A stretch of 64,000 bases of DNA. Source: Trichomonas vaginalis G3. Lineage: Eukaryota; Parabasalia; Trichomonadida; Trichomonadidae. A program made the translations under genes and the position numbers. The stretch is taken from contig NC_067207.1 in the NCBI RefSeq assembly GCF_026262505.1, positions 15,530,082 to 15,594,081 on the forward strand. Direction: 5' to 3'. The notes under the pieces are model-generated. The model was not told where the DNA came from. It did no database searches and was given only the letters and a program-made list of their open reading frames with translations. Shown here piece after piece: positions 27,797-38,737 of this stretch (its first letter is position 1; each line of letters opens with the position of its first letter).

Positions 27797-29292
27797 AGAG
27801 TGCTAATGGTTTATAAAATGTTTTCTTTTTGAACTCATCTGGACCAACTCTGTCACCAGTAAACTGAATCTGAACAGTACCAACAGTTGAAATACCACCC
27901 ATGAAATCTTCTGAGTCAGCAAATGGAATACCAATCCAAAAGTTTGAACGGTCTCCATTTGTATATGGTCCATACTGTTGTATACGGCTGGATAGAACTT
28001 TGCATTTCAGGGTTAATAGTTGTTGTGAAGTTGTTGTTAAAGTTCATTGCATCTAATGTTAAGTTGTAAGACCTCATATCTTCAACACTATCGTAAACTT
28101 CTCTTGGATAATACTTGCCGTCAATATTGACATGGTATTGTATACCTGGGTTATAGAAACAAGAATAGTCATTTAAGTCTCTTCTGAATAATATGAACAT
28201 TGTGTCGGCATGTTTCATTGCAGTTGTCAAAGCTGTATCTGTTCTTGGATTTGTTCCATTTTGACCACCAACTCTTTCTGCAAAATCTTTGACAGAAATT
28301 TGGTGGATAGGGAACATAAGTGGAACTGCAATATATTTCGAAGCCAAAGCATTTGAAACATCTGGGTCTAACATATATACAGCACATCTACTTTCAATTC
28401 TAACAACATTCATTTCAGTGCATGTAAACTTGACTGGGTCAAATTCAGTCTTTAAACTTCCAGAAGTACCTGTAACTGAAACATAGTAGTTTAATGGGAC
28501 ATTAAGATTTGAGAAACCCCAGTCTAAACCTTCTTTGTCCTTACACCAATTTCCAAATTTAGGTTTGTCAGAACCAACACCACATTCTGTAGTATTAAGA
28601 AATGGGTCTTCTGTTGGTGCAATGACTAAGTTATTTTTGCTTGGAGTAAGTTCAATAGAAACTTTACCTGCCCAGTTTGGTAAGTATCTTAAGAACCTGA
28701 AGATAAGGAAAGATGACAATGGGACTCTAAGTTTTAGTTTTATTTGCACTTCAGCGCCAGTACTTTTTGAAAGGTCAATATAAACTCCTGGAACATTAGG
28801 GTCAAGCCTTCTTATCTTTTCAATAGTAGCATACTGGTCTGTTTGTTCTCTAGCTTGTGGTTGTACTGAGTTTCTCAAAGCGAACCATTCATAGTTTGCC
28901 CATGTTACAGTTTGAACTAAGTCAGAGTTAGAATATATCTTATATCCCATGAAAACTTCTGGTGCATATTGGTATCCAATATAGTAAATACCATTGCAAC
29001 CTTTCTTGGAAGTTAAGTCAGCTGAAGGTTTTATTTTTAAGTCTTGTTCGACATACAAGAATGAGTTATCTAAAGATATAATATGAAATCTGTCACATGC
29101 AATGTCAACTGTTGTAGAAGAACCTTCAGCAAACTCTCCTACATTTCCGTATGAAACTGCTGTTGTATATTCATAAGTACCAGGAACAATTTCTGACCTT
29201 CTTATGGCATTGTCGCATTCGTTATACCATTCTGAGACATTTCCGTTCATGGCATCCAAAACTGTTGGCGTAATATTCTGAGCGGCGTACAT
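27690..29292 (-). pseudogene. Major capsid protein (double-jelly-roll type), one frameshift
   Basis: About 533 codons from ATG 29290-29292 to the stop at 27690-27692. One frameshift near 27970-27985 separates the first 450 codons from the last ~80. Long, beta-rich, with no transmembrane segment. Repeated strand/loop character (FLYVEQDLKIKP, LKLRVPLSSFLIFRFLRYLP, KVSIELTPSKNNLVIAP, YNLTLDAMNFNNNF) and length fit polinton-like double-jelly-roll capsids. The largest virion gene in the conserved block and present twice in the window. The leader CGATATTTTTATCCCACTTAA precedes the ATG. The fold assignment is inferred from length, composition and gene neighbours rather than from a matched signature. 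Confidence 0.75.
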
Positions 29293-29312
29293 TTAAGTGG
29301 GATAAAAATATC
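29293..29312 (-). promoter_or_regulatory. Capsid promoter-like element
   Basis: On minus the leader reads GATATTTTTATCCCACTTAA and then ATG. It keeps the TATTTTTATC core exactly as at 16022-16042. It lies within the 28-base gap between the large structural gene's stop and the capsid start. Confidence 0.65.
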
Positions 29313-29320
29313 GAAACACT

Positions 29321-32300
29321 TTATCTTTTCACCCATCTTCCATCTGGACCAACTACATATCCTTTCTTATACATTTTTGCTGCTTGTTGTTCGCTTCTAA
29401 ACTCTTGCATACGATATTTTTCTAAAAGCTTTTCATCTGCCATTTGAGACTTCAATCGGTCTCTTCTTTCTCTGGCTTCTTGCATTTGTTTTCTACCTTC
29501 ATGCTTCCATGCTCGTTCTGACTCTCTCTCCCATTGTTTGTTCTCTCGCTCTTGTCTTCTTTCAAATTCTTCTTGTTGTTGATATGTGTATTTGCCTTGC
29601 TGAGCCGCTATCTTATAATATTTGTCGCGATATTCCTCTAGAGTTCTATCTATGCTTTGGTTTGGTCTCAATTCTTCTAAGGCGTCTCTCAATTGGTTCA
29701 CAATCCGTGGAGCATAAAAAGTTACAAAATCTGGGTTTCCCATCGGTTGCAACATTAGTTTAAGTTCCTCATCGGTGTAACTTTTCCCAGAATATGTTAT
29801 GTCCAAGTTTATATCTCTAAAGAAATCGTTAAATTCTTTCGGTGAAAGCTCTTTCCTCATTTTTGCTATCATTTGTTTAACGTAAGAAATCTCATAATTA
29901 TTGCCAAGGAAATCCGTCATGATTTCATTTTCTGAATATCCATATCTCTTTCTTTTTCTCATAATTCCACCAATAATTGTTGTTGCCTCTGGAATAATAT
30001 CTAAAAACCGGTCCACAGCTGGGTCTTCAACTATGTCTGCTTGCTTTAGGTTTCTTCTCTTATTTTCATGCTGGTCATAAGCATAGAAATCATCGTCAGG
30101 TACATAGTCTATGAGAACATGGCGTAAATTTAGCTTCTTTGCTGCTTGTCTTATTCTTATGTTAACATAGTCCATGAGAGACATATTCTTTCTATTTACA
30201 TGAGCTAAATAGTCTTCTCTCTCTTCGTCTGTGATATGACGACTTGCCATTCCTGACAAGTTTGTTCTTTTGTCTATACTTTCTAGGACATAGTTCAAAT
30301 CCCCTGTTTTATCCACAATATTTTCTTCCTGCCTTGTGAGTACCGTCGGATTATTGCCTGAATAAAAATTGAGGAAGTTTGTTACATAATCTGCCAAACG
30401 GTTTCTTTTATTCATCCATCCTTCGCTATACATTTGTTCCTTTGTTAGTTCGTTTGTCAACTTATCTAGTGCTTTTTCGTTTGTGGTACCAATTTTCACC
30501 ATGGCAGTGTTTGTAAAATCCATTGAACCTTCATTATTGTGTCTTATAAAACCAAAGAAACGTTTTCCATTTGACCAAAGTTTCAAATCGGAACGAGGGT
30601 TGCCTTTCTCATCGTAATATATAAAGTTTTTAGCTGCAACATTTTTTCAACTGATTTTACGTTTCGCCATTTCTTTATGTTACCATCCAAATCTTGTTTT
30701 TGAACAAAACCAGTGTCAATTGGCAACAAGTCATTCCTGAATACCATATTTGCTACAAATGTTTCATCGGACTCACTGTTAGGACTGTATATATTCATAT
30801 AGTCCTCGAATTCAGTAGAAACTGGGAGCCTCTCCTCAGTTGGATGTTCAAAAACTGTACGAATGAAAGGTTCTTTCATATGATTTAATGTTTCTGAGTC
30901 ATCTAGGGGTTTGATTTCATGCTCTTGGTCTTCTTCATTCTCGTTTACTTCTTCTTTTTTTTAACTTGCTGTTGTTGAGGTTGTTGTGGTTGTTGAGGTT
31001 GTGGTACATTATAAGGCATTCGCATTAGTTCTTGTGGACTGAACTCTTTCTTTGGAGCTTGTTGTTGAACTTGTTGTTGTTGAGGTTGTTGTGGTTGTTG
31101 TTGCTGAGGTGGAGCTTGTTGTTGTTCAGGCTCTTTAAATAGTTCTGCTAGAGCGTTCTCTTGCTTTGGAGGTTGTTGCTGACGTGGAGGTTGTTCTGAT
31201 AGTGTAGGGCTTGAATAAGGCGGTATAAATACTCCTCTAGCGGAGCCTGTTGTTTTGGAGATAGTCTATGCCCTTGAGAAGTTGTTCCTATTCTTCCACC
31301 TTCTGCTGCTAAATCTTGCATTGACTTTAAATCTACAAAACTGTTGTCTGCGAGGGCATTATAAATATCATCTATACCTATTGCAAGTCCTTGTCCATCT
31401 CTTGTTGTATTTCCAATGTTGTTCATTGCATTTACTATATCGCTAAAGCCCTTTTGTATCTCACTTGACAAAGACTGTGAAGTTGTATTAGCAGCCGTTG
31501 TAAGTGTTGTCACTGCTTGATTTAATATTTGAAGGTCGTCATTCATCTCATCTTGCAATCCAGGAACATTCCTAAATCTAAGACCAAGTGCTCTTGTCAA
31601 GTCTGACAAAGCCTTTGCATTTTCGTTATTTGTCTTTGCTGCATTTAGTATTGTCTTGTAATTTTCTAAAGTAGTCTTTAACTCATTCGCATTATTTTCT
31701 GCTACCAAACTTGCTTTGCTTCTGTTTGCTTCAACTGCAAGTTTGTTATTTTCTTCAGCAAGGTCCGTCATTATCTTGAGTGCCTTTGTTTTAGTCATTA
31801 AATCTATGTTCTTAGCTGTTAGATTGTTTATATATGGTTTTGCTCTTGCTTGTCTTGTCGCTATTAACTCCTGTGCTGCTGTTGCTGCAGATGCTTCTGC
31901 ATCTGTACGTTTCTTTATTTCTTCAGCCATTATTTCATTATATTTATGTTGAAGTGTTAACATTTTATAGTTATCTGAATTACGAACATCTCTTTGCTGT
32001 TCTGTACGTTCTACTTCATTCAGATATTTTATTGCAGATTCGTTTTCTTGTTTTACCAATTCTGTTAGCATTTTATTTTCTTCTACGCTGGCAACTAAAT
32101 TTTTATAGTCGTCCTGCTTCCTAACATCCTGGTTTGCTGTAAGTTGTGCGTTAAGTTCATTTCTCTCTTCTATAGCTTTTTGTTTTTCTAAATGAAGTTT
32201 CATTAGTGTATTGTTCTTTGCTGCTATCAAAGCATTTTGGTATATTTTCTTTTTAATTTCATCGTCTTTATTTATTTCTCTTTCGAATCGTTCTTGTAAC

Positions 32301-32565
32301 CTCAACTCCTTTTGCTCCTTTAACAATTCGTTACTTCTTTCTCTTAGGTCATTTTTATATTGTTTCTTCTTATTTTTTAGCTCCAATTTTGAAATCTCAT
32401 CCTGTCCATCTTTTGTTTCTAAAGCCTTTTTCTCATTTTCGATATCTATCTTTCTTCTTTCTTGTTTCTTCAGTTCTTCTTCTGCTTCATGTTTACGTTT
32501 CCAATTGTCTTGCTTTTGAAGTTGTTTCAAAGCTTCGTCGTTTGCTGACTTTATTCAATATTCAT
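29321..32565 (-). pseudogene. Very long viral coiled-coil structural protein, several frameshifts
   Basis: The minus frames 31148-32530, about 30960-31220, 30583-30950 and 29321-30640 read head to tail as one protein of roughly 1080 codons. The probable start is ATG 32563-32565. Breaks occur near 32550, near 31220, in a T8 run at 30955-30962 and in a T6 run at 30642-30647 (A-runs on the coding strand). Parts in order: Lys/Glu-rich coiled coil (EEELKKQERRKIDIENEKKA), Ala/Asn/Thr helical region, Pro/Gln low-complexity linker (30970-31200), acidic segment, and a C-terminal domain with more coiled coil ending in KGYVVGPDGRWVKR. It probably serves as a scaffold or tape-measure-like virion protein; this is inference. 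Confidence 0.65.
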
Positions 32566-32600
32566 TTTCCACAAACTTCTGGTCAGTTCATTTTTGTCTA

Positions 32601-33677
32601 ATGGCATTCGCTAGCGTGTTCGCTCCAAATTCACCTGAAGAAATTGCTTGCAGACTTTCAGCACCCACAGGTTTAGAGCCTCAATATCAAACTGCAGCAT
32701 CTACACATTCTCCAAGCAGAACAGACAATTCAAATTCAAATTTGTCCTGCAATTCGCTCAATCCAAAGCCACTTTCACTACCAAAAACAATACCAAACGA
32801 GCTCCGTATTACAAAGAACCACAGCAACGCTGAACTACGCAAAATACTACTCAGATTGTCTGAAGAATACTTCAATTCAAAGCCAGAAGAAAGAGTTGCT
32901 GCAACTTTTAACAAAGAATATTGTGAACAACTCAACAAAGTTCTTGCAGACTTTACCAAACTACAAAAAGAAACACCTGACCCATTCGAATTAGGTGACA
33001 CAATTGTCAACTATTTTCCAACAATAACAAAGATAATGGTTGACAGAACTATATGTCAGCTTATTGAAAGTCTTCCACCCAAAGCTGCAAAAAAAGTCGA
33101 ATAGTTTTGGGTCGAATTCAAATTAAAGAGTTACGGATATCAGGATGACGAAGAAGAACGTGAGTACGGACAAGAAACAGCAAAATGGCAATGTCTTAGC
33201 TCACTCAACCCCAAGTTCAAACCATTATTTTACTCAGACAACAACACAATTCAAGTACGCAAAATTGCTATTCATTTCGTTAACCAAGCAGAAGACATTG
33301 AAGACGGAGACTCTATCTCAGTTTATGTTTGCTACTGCAAGTTTTTCAAGGACGAATTTGGAGGACCAATTCTCATGCATGTCTTCAAGCCACATCAGCA
33401 ACTCTACGTTGAAACTGAAATAACACTCATGCATGGAATGTATCTCAAGTTTGAAAGCCAATTGGAAAACACATACAACATTTGGCTTTCATACATTCAG
33501 TTCGATACACCAGATGACTTTGATGTTGAAGAAGAAGACTCTGCTCAAGAAGATGAACCACAAGACGCACCTGATGATGACGAATTTGTACCCGAAGAAG
33601 AAGAAGAATATCATTCAAGAACACCATCAGAAAACGACCAACAAATGGCAGATGCAATGGACAGTCAAGTTCCATGA
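32601..33677 (+). pseudogene. Unrecognised protein with acidic C-terminus, one in-frame TAG
   Basis: A single frame of 358 codons from ATG 32601 to TGA 33675-33677, interrupted only by TAG at 33102-33104. The N-terminal half is Pro/Ser/Asn-rich (MAFASVFAPNSPEEIACRLS), the middle helical, the second half a beta-rich domain (ISVYVCYCKFFKDEFGGPIL), and the C-terminus strongly acidic (VEEEDSAQEDEPQDAPDDDE). The codon preference is more C- and A-rich than in its viral neighbours. The leader has TCATTTTTGTCT, a host-type Inr, not the viral leader. It may be a later acquisition or a separate element. Not found in copy A. Function unknown. Confidence 0.55.
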
Positions 33678-33830
33678 AACTAAACATCTAATTTTATCTC
33701 AATTCCAACTTTTTTTAAAAAAAGATGGCGGGGTCAGTCACCCCCAGGTCACGAGGAAAAAAATCCTCAACCAGAGGGCAGCCAGAGCGCGCAGCGCGGA
33801 GGGTGGTCATTTTTTTGTTTCATGTGTATA
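33678..33830. other. GC-rich palindromic patch, probable right edge of PLV copy B
   Basis: After a T-run/A-run pair (TTTTTTTAAAAAAA at 33712) there is GGTCAGTCACCCCCAGGTCA and then AGAGCGCGCAGCGCGGAGGG. It is one of the few GC-rich stretches outside genes and resembles the palindromic GC patches at the edge of copy A (about 8415-8500). I place the virus edge here tentatively. Confidence 0.45.
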
Positions 33831-35848
33831 TATAAAAATAATAACATTTTTAAAATTTTATTCTTCGATCAACATAAATAATTTTGTGACGACTTTTGAT
33901 AAGATAAATAAAATTGAGAGGTGAAGGAAAGTAATTGAATTAATTATATGTGTTATGATGTTATGGCTTCTAACACCTTTGTTTCGAATATAGGAAAGAG
34001 TATGTTGTAAATTTTCTCAACAAAAAAATTGGCGTTTTTCCTATAAATATATAACAAGAAATCATATTCCTTTAACTTTTACCGATTAAAGTTACTTAAC
34101 AACACTGTTTTTAGAATTCAAAATCTTAAAAGCAAAAATTATAGCTTATTCTAGGTTCATTTAGATTTGCATTGCATGATATGATTCATGTTTACATGCA
34201 TTTTGTAAACATGAATGGAAAAATTTATAAATATTTTGGAAATATTGAACTTTATAGTTCTTTACACCTTAAACGAACATGCATATTAAATATTTTTGAT
34301 TATCATTACTGATATTTTATTGAATAACATTTTTAAAATTGCAAATATTTTGGCTCCTAACATTTGAATTTTTCTTGGCAAGAAAACCATATGCTTATAA
34401 TCAATTAGATATACGTTTAATTAGCTGCGTATTGAAAAAAATCCGCTTCGTATTAGATTTTTTAGCGAATCGAAGAATAGATGATAGATTTCTCCTTGAG
34501 GAACTTTGCTTGATTATCACAAATATAGAGCATTGTAAAAGAGCACCTAAAACTATAAGAGTTCAATAACATATTTTTGCTATTCTTTTTTATTAATAAA
34601 ATCTATTGGGATCGCTCATTCAGTAAAGTTTTTGTTTATGTGTTATATCTAATGCTTCCTTTTTAACCTCTTTGTATACTCTTTTGTTGAATGAATCTTA
34701 TACCACATTTTTTTTATAATCATTATTGGAAAGTGCCGGCTGAGAATGATAATAAAACGATTACACATATTTATCCAAGTTTTTGAGAGTAATTTTCGTA
34801 ATAAAATATTAAATATCTAATGCTTCATTCACCCGAGTTAGGATAGGACTATTTTATATATGCTGATTCAGTACATATTCAATATTTCAAAATAATAAAG
34901 AATTTGCCAAAATATTTATCTCACACTTTGCACACAATAGATCCTGATTTTTACATCATTATCGCAGAAAATGACTATAATAAATGTTAAATTGAACTCT
35001 GATTTATATTAAATTAAAAAGATATAAATATCTAATTTTTAACTTGTTCTTCATTTTATTTCTTTCTTCAAGTTTGGATTTCTTCTTTATTTTCGTTGTT
35101 CTATTGTCTTCAAGTGAGTTTGAATCAAACATCATATTTGATTAATTATTTTACCTTCTCTAATCTATCTAGTTTATTCACATGCATATCTTCCATTTTC
35201 TGAGCACTAAACTACTTGTACACTAAGAGGTGTCTGTTTCTTCAATCTTTTCAAAAGTAGAATCTTTTGTAATCTTAGTATGAAAAGGTTTTTTCTGAGG
35301 CCATAAAAATGGCCATCTAGTATGCCATGATAAAAAGGTATTTCAATAATATTTTTTATCTTCTAATGCAAAATACCTTTGTTTGTAATTTTCGTAACTC
35401 AGGTTGGAGAGGATGTTCATCATCCATATCATCTGTTCGCTCGAAGATATGAATGGCAACATAATTATATTCATTAAGTCTTATAACTAGAGATTTGAAA
35501 TTAAGCTAGAAAGTATGTCTAAATTTTCGAATGGAATGATTGAATAGGGATTAAACTAAAATGTTGAAATAGAATTGAAACGAGTAGGCATTAATAAAGA
35601 AAAAATGCGGACATCAAAGGCTATAGAAAATCCCTATTCAATTCAAGTCATGAAATCCCTAGTTTTTTCTTAAAAATATAGCTGATTCTATTATGAAAAT
35701 AATCTCAATTGAAAAGTTGGTCTCACAAAAATATTTCTTCTCAAATCTAATTCACTTTTGAATAAGTTATATTTTATGTGCATGTTATTATGCAATGTTT
35801 TATAGTGCTCAATAAAAGTCGACCACGTCACTTTTTGGTGATTTATGG
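33831..35848. other. Long A/T-rich intergenic region, no supported gene
   Basis: A 76-codon plus frame (34339-34569) begins without any leader signal and has no recognisable domain. It might be a decayed fragment of a repeated gene, but I cannot support it. Otherwise only A/T-rich DNA. Confidence 0.5.
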
Positions 35849-36815
35849 TTAAGGGTGCACACGAGAGGATCATGTAAACTTCAGAATTTAGAACCTTATT
35901 TTTAGGCATTATCTTGGCTACCTATTTAGGCTCGAAAAGCAAAAAATATCAAAAAATACAACTTGACTCCATTATGACCCTTTCATTGAGGTAGTTTTTA
36001 TCCGCTAGTATTTTCCCTTTGAATCTCTTTACAATTCGAAATCAAATTCAAACCTCAGTAGAAGAAAGGAAGAATCGACTTACTACGGTTGTAATACGAA
36101 TAAATACATATATTTAATTATTTTTATTTACATAATAATTGTTTGAAGCTCATATTCCATCAAATTTTTAAATAAAAACATTAAAATGTTGAAAATGTTC
36201 ATATATTTTAATAGGGTTTTGGCACTTTATTGAGGAATTACTACATACATAGTCGAACTGAACTTGATATTTTGAAATTTAAATTATTTATCAAAATTAA
36301 AATTTAACTTGAAATTTATAATTATTTAGTCATATTTTGCATAATTCTAAGTAGATTTTGTAAAAAATCAAGAAAGAAAAATTTTAACGTGCTTTATTTT
36401 TTCTTTTTTATAATAATACATATTATTATATAATTAACATATTCATAATGTTTCACCCTTTCAAAAATATAATCCTCCTCCTCTCAAATAAACGTACATA
36501 CGGGTGGCCTCTTTTTTCAAAAAATTAAAATTTGAAATTTTGGGCTCAAATATTAGAGATTTTTTCAACCTTCAACGATATATGTTGTCTATATCAGACC
36601 TCCTTTCTTTTTGATACTTAACATTGTTCCTAAATCTTAGCCGTTAAGGCTGTTCTGAAAATATTTTTTTTCGAAAAAATTCGAAAAAAATTCTTAAAAT
36701 TCAAAAATCCCTTAATTCCTGAGGATTTTGGAAAAAAGTTTTTACATGAACATGTGTATATTATATGAAGTATATTGATAAGGTAAAAATCAAATTTTAT
36801 TGCATATTCATCGAG

Positions 36816-38412
36816 TATAGATCCGTATTTTTCCCAACTGAGCGGGGTATCTCCAATCCCAGCCCTATCGTCCTCCCAGTGTCAGTTTTCAATATAAAAT
36901 CCAAATTTTTTTTGAAAATAAAAATTTCGAGAAATTTTTCTGATTTTTTTTCTTTGATTTCAATAATTCAAAATAAATTTGGGAGTAAAAAGACACTATT
37001 TAATGAAATTCATATGAGTGAATGTGGATAAATACTCTCAAAACATACAATTTATCTATTTTTTCTTTATATTATCAACTAATTAGTGATAATTTTTTTT
37101 GAATCAGATTTTTTTTCATTAAAAACATAATATATAACACAACAATGATGCACACATACGTATCTACACATCAAAATATAAAGCTTGTTTTGGTCTGGGC
37201 ATCCCAACCCAAAATTCTTTAAAAATTGAATAAAATTGAATACTTGGGGCTGGGATACCCATCCCAAAACCGAATTGAATTTTTTGAATTAAAGAATATA
37301 TTTATGTATTTATAATATACATGTGATGTCTATAAAAAATACTAAATTCTAAAAAAAATTCAATTTATTCAAAACGTACATTAAGTGATCACTTCATTAG
37401 TAGGATCAGCAATCCTACTAAATGGTGAGAACGCCACTAACTAAAAAGGGAGTCCTTGGAGCTCTTGATCTCTTGTCAGTAGAGTTCATAATGAGGCATG
37501 GCATCTACTGATTAGAGATCAGAGCAATCCTACCTTACCTTCAGGAGCTCCAAAGCTCCTAATCGTTACGAGAGGGAGCCTTGGAGCTCCTGAAGCTCAT
37601 CAGCAGAGGCTATTTACCATTTGGGCCTCTTCTGATGAAAGATGCGAAACACGTCTACGAACCAGGAGCTTCAAAGCTTCTAATCCTTACTAAAGGGAGC
37701 TTTGGAGCTCCTGAGTCTCCATCAACTGAGTCCCAGATGGTAAATGTCCTTTGCTGATGAAAGATGCGAAACACATCTACGAACCAGGAGCTCCAAAGCT
37801 CCTAATCCTTACGAAAGGGAGCTTTGGAGCTCCTGAAACTCCTTTTACTATAAAATAGGACAGTTTTCTTCTGAGGTTCTCATCAAATCTAAGACTTCAG
37901 AAGAAAGCTGTCCTATCAATGTATACTTACACTCTCATGGACTACAAGTGTACAATTTTAAGGCAGAGATTATCCGAGGCCTCTCATCAAATGAGGGACC
38001 TCGGATAATCTCTACCTTAAGTAGTCAAATAACTTTTCTCACTATTTAGGAACAAAAGAACAAGAGTTGGAGTACTTTAAGGCAAGATTCTTCCGAAATC
38101 TCTCATCGAATGAGAGACTTCGGAAGGACCTTGCCAAATCCTTGAACGCCAATATCCTTGGAACTGAGCTAGAACCAGGGAGAAGTAGCATACTATAGAG
38201 CACGATGGTAATCTCGGAAATGCTTATATCGCCCCAAGCACAATATTTAAGAAGTCTAACTCATATATACAAGAAGTCAGGCTGAATAGATATTGTGCAT
38301 ATGGTTTGCAGAACTCTCATGATATTTAAAATTCATGTTATCCCAAAAAGGTGACACTTTGGGTGTATCGTCCATCCCAGGGATGCAAAAATCACATCAC
38401 CTTGGATCTATA
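36816..38412. mobile_element. 1597-bp non-autonomous element with 9-bp target duplication (MULE-like)
   Basis: Ends TATAGATCC (36816-36824) and GGATCTATA (38404-38412) are perfect 9-bp inverted repeats. They are flanked by the direct duplication TTCATCGAG (36807-36815 and 38413-38421). The intact copy of the host element at 59441-60488 carries this 9-mer only once, proving the insertion. A 9-bp duplication is typical of Mutator-like elements, which are known in T. vaginalis. The interior is a hairpin chain without a transposase. Confidence 0.88.
37380..38140. repeat. Hairpin chain inside the MULE-like element
   Basis: A series of inverted repeats: TCACTTCATTAGTAGGAT and following, multiple AGGAGCTTCAAAGCTTCTAA / GGAGCTTTGGAGCTCCTG units (37545-37845), GATAGGACAGTTTTCTTCTG-type arms (37850-37915) and AAGGCAGAGATTATCCGAGG arms (37960-38025), then CTTCGGAAG-type arms (38080-38130). 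Inner arms are often CTCATCxxATGAG, as in the chain at 16700-17345. The GGAGCTCC-type arms recur several times. Confidence 0.8.
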
Positions 38413-38502
38413 TTCATCGAGAAAATAAACTAACGAATCCCTCAAAATTGAGAGGGTAATCCTCCTCCTCTCAAATAAACGTATATACGGGTGCACCCTT
38501 AA

Positions 38503-38737
38503 CCGCTGTCAGAATTTAAACAGTTGAGACAAAAAAAAATATTCAGATAATAATATCACATTATTAATGTACTGTGTGTTTATTCCCGTGATTAAATTTT
38601 ATCAATTTTTTTTTCACATAAAATGATTTAACCGATTGATACTTGTGATGTATATGCATTTTTATATCTTTTGTAAAAAATAACCAAATGGGTTTGGCAT
38701 CATAAAATTTTATTTATTTTTACAAAGACAGATAAAC
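38503..38737. other. Short intergenic leader of the MYB gene
   Basis: A/T-rich; no clear Inr. Nothing else recognised. Confidence 0.4.

Larger units (their letters stand above)
14344..33830. mobile_element. Integrated polinton-like virus, copy B (well preserved, nested insertions)
   Basis: The span holds a virus-like gene set: Dam-type MTase, virion-type proteins, collar fibre, packaging ATPase fragment, SSB-like protein, SF3 helicase, penton candidate, major capsid and a long coiled-coil protein. Most start codons follow a shared promoter-like element. No B-family polymerase is seen. Boundaries are approximate: the left is set by the MTase leader next to the broken ENT gene, the right by a GC-rich palindromic patch near 33.75-33.81 kb. 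Later insertions are 15219-15960, about 16310-18189 and about 20774-23372. No clean terminal inverted repeats of the virus itself could be defined. Confidence 0.8.
35849..38502. mobile_element. 1048-bp TTAA-flanked element, split by a later insertion
   Basis: Flanked by TTAA (35849-35852 and 38499-38502) with inverted ends GGGTGCAC and GTGCACCC. Removing the 1606 bases of insertion plus duplicated target (36816-38421) leaves 1048 bp, exactly the length of the inverted copy at 59441-60488. The two copies differ by only scattered substitutions where I compared them. It contains an internal repeat of the subterminal sequence (CTCCTCCTCTCAAATAAACG) at about 36474 and 38462. No coding capacity. 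TTAA target preference is the hallmark of piggyBac-type transposons. Confidence 0.88.

Noticed and set aside
4823-33104. TAA/TAG reassigned to glutamine in the virus
   Set aside because: Intact viral genes (helicase, penton candidate, MTase) use CAA/CAG throughout and hold no internal TAR. Frameshifts also abound, so ordinary decay explains the stops better.
34339-34569. 76-codon plus frame
   Set aside because: No domain, no leader motif, in A/T-rich DNA; could be chance or a relic.
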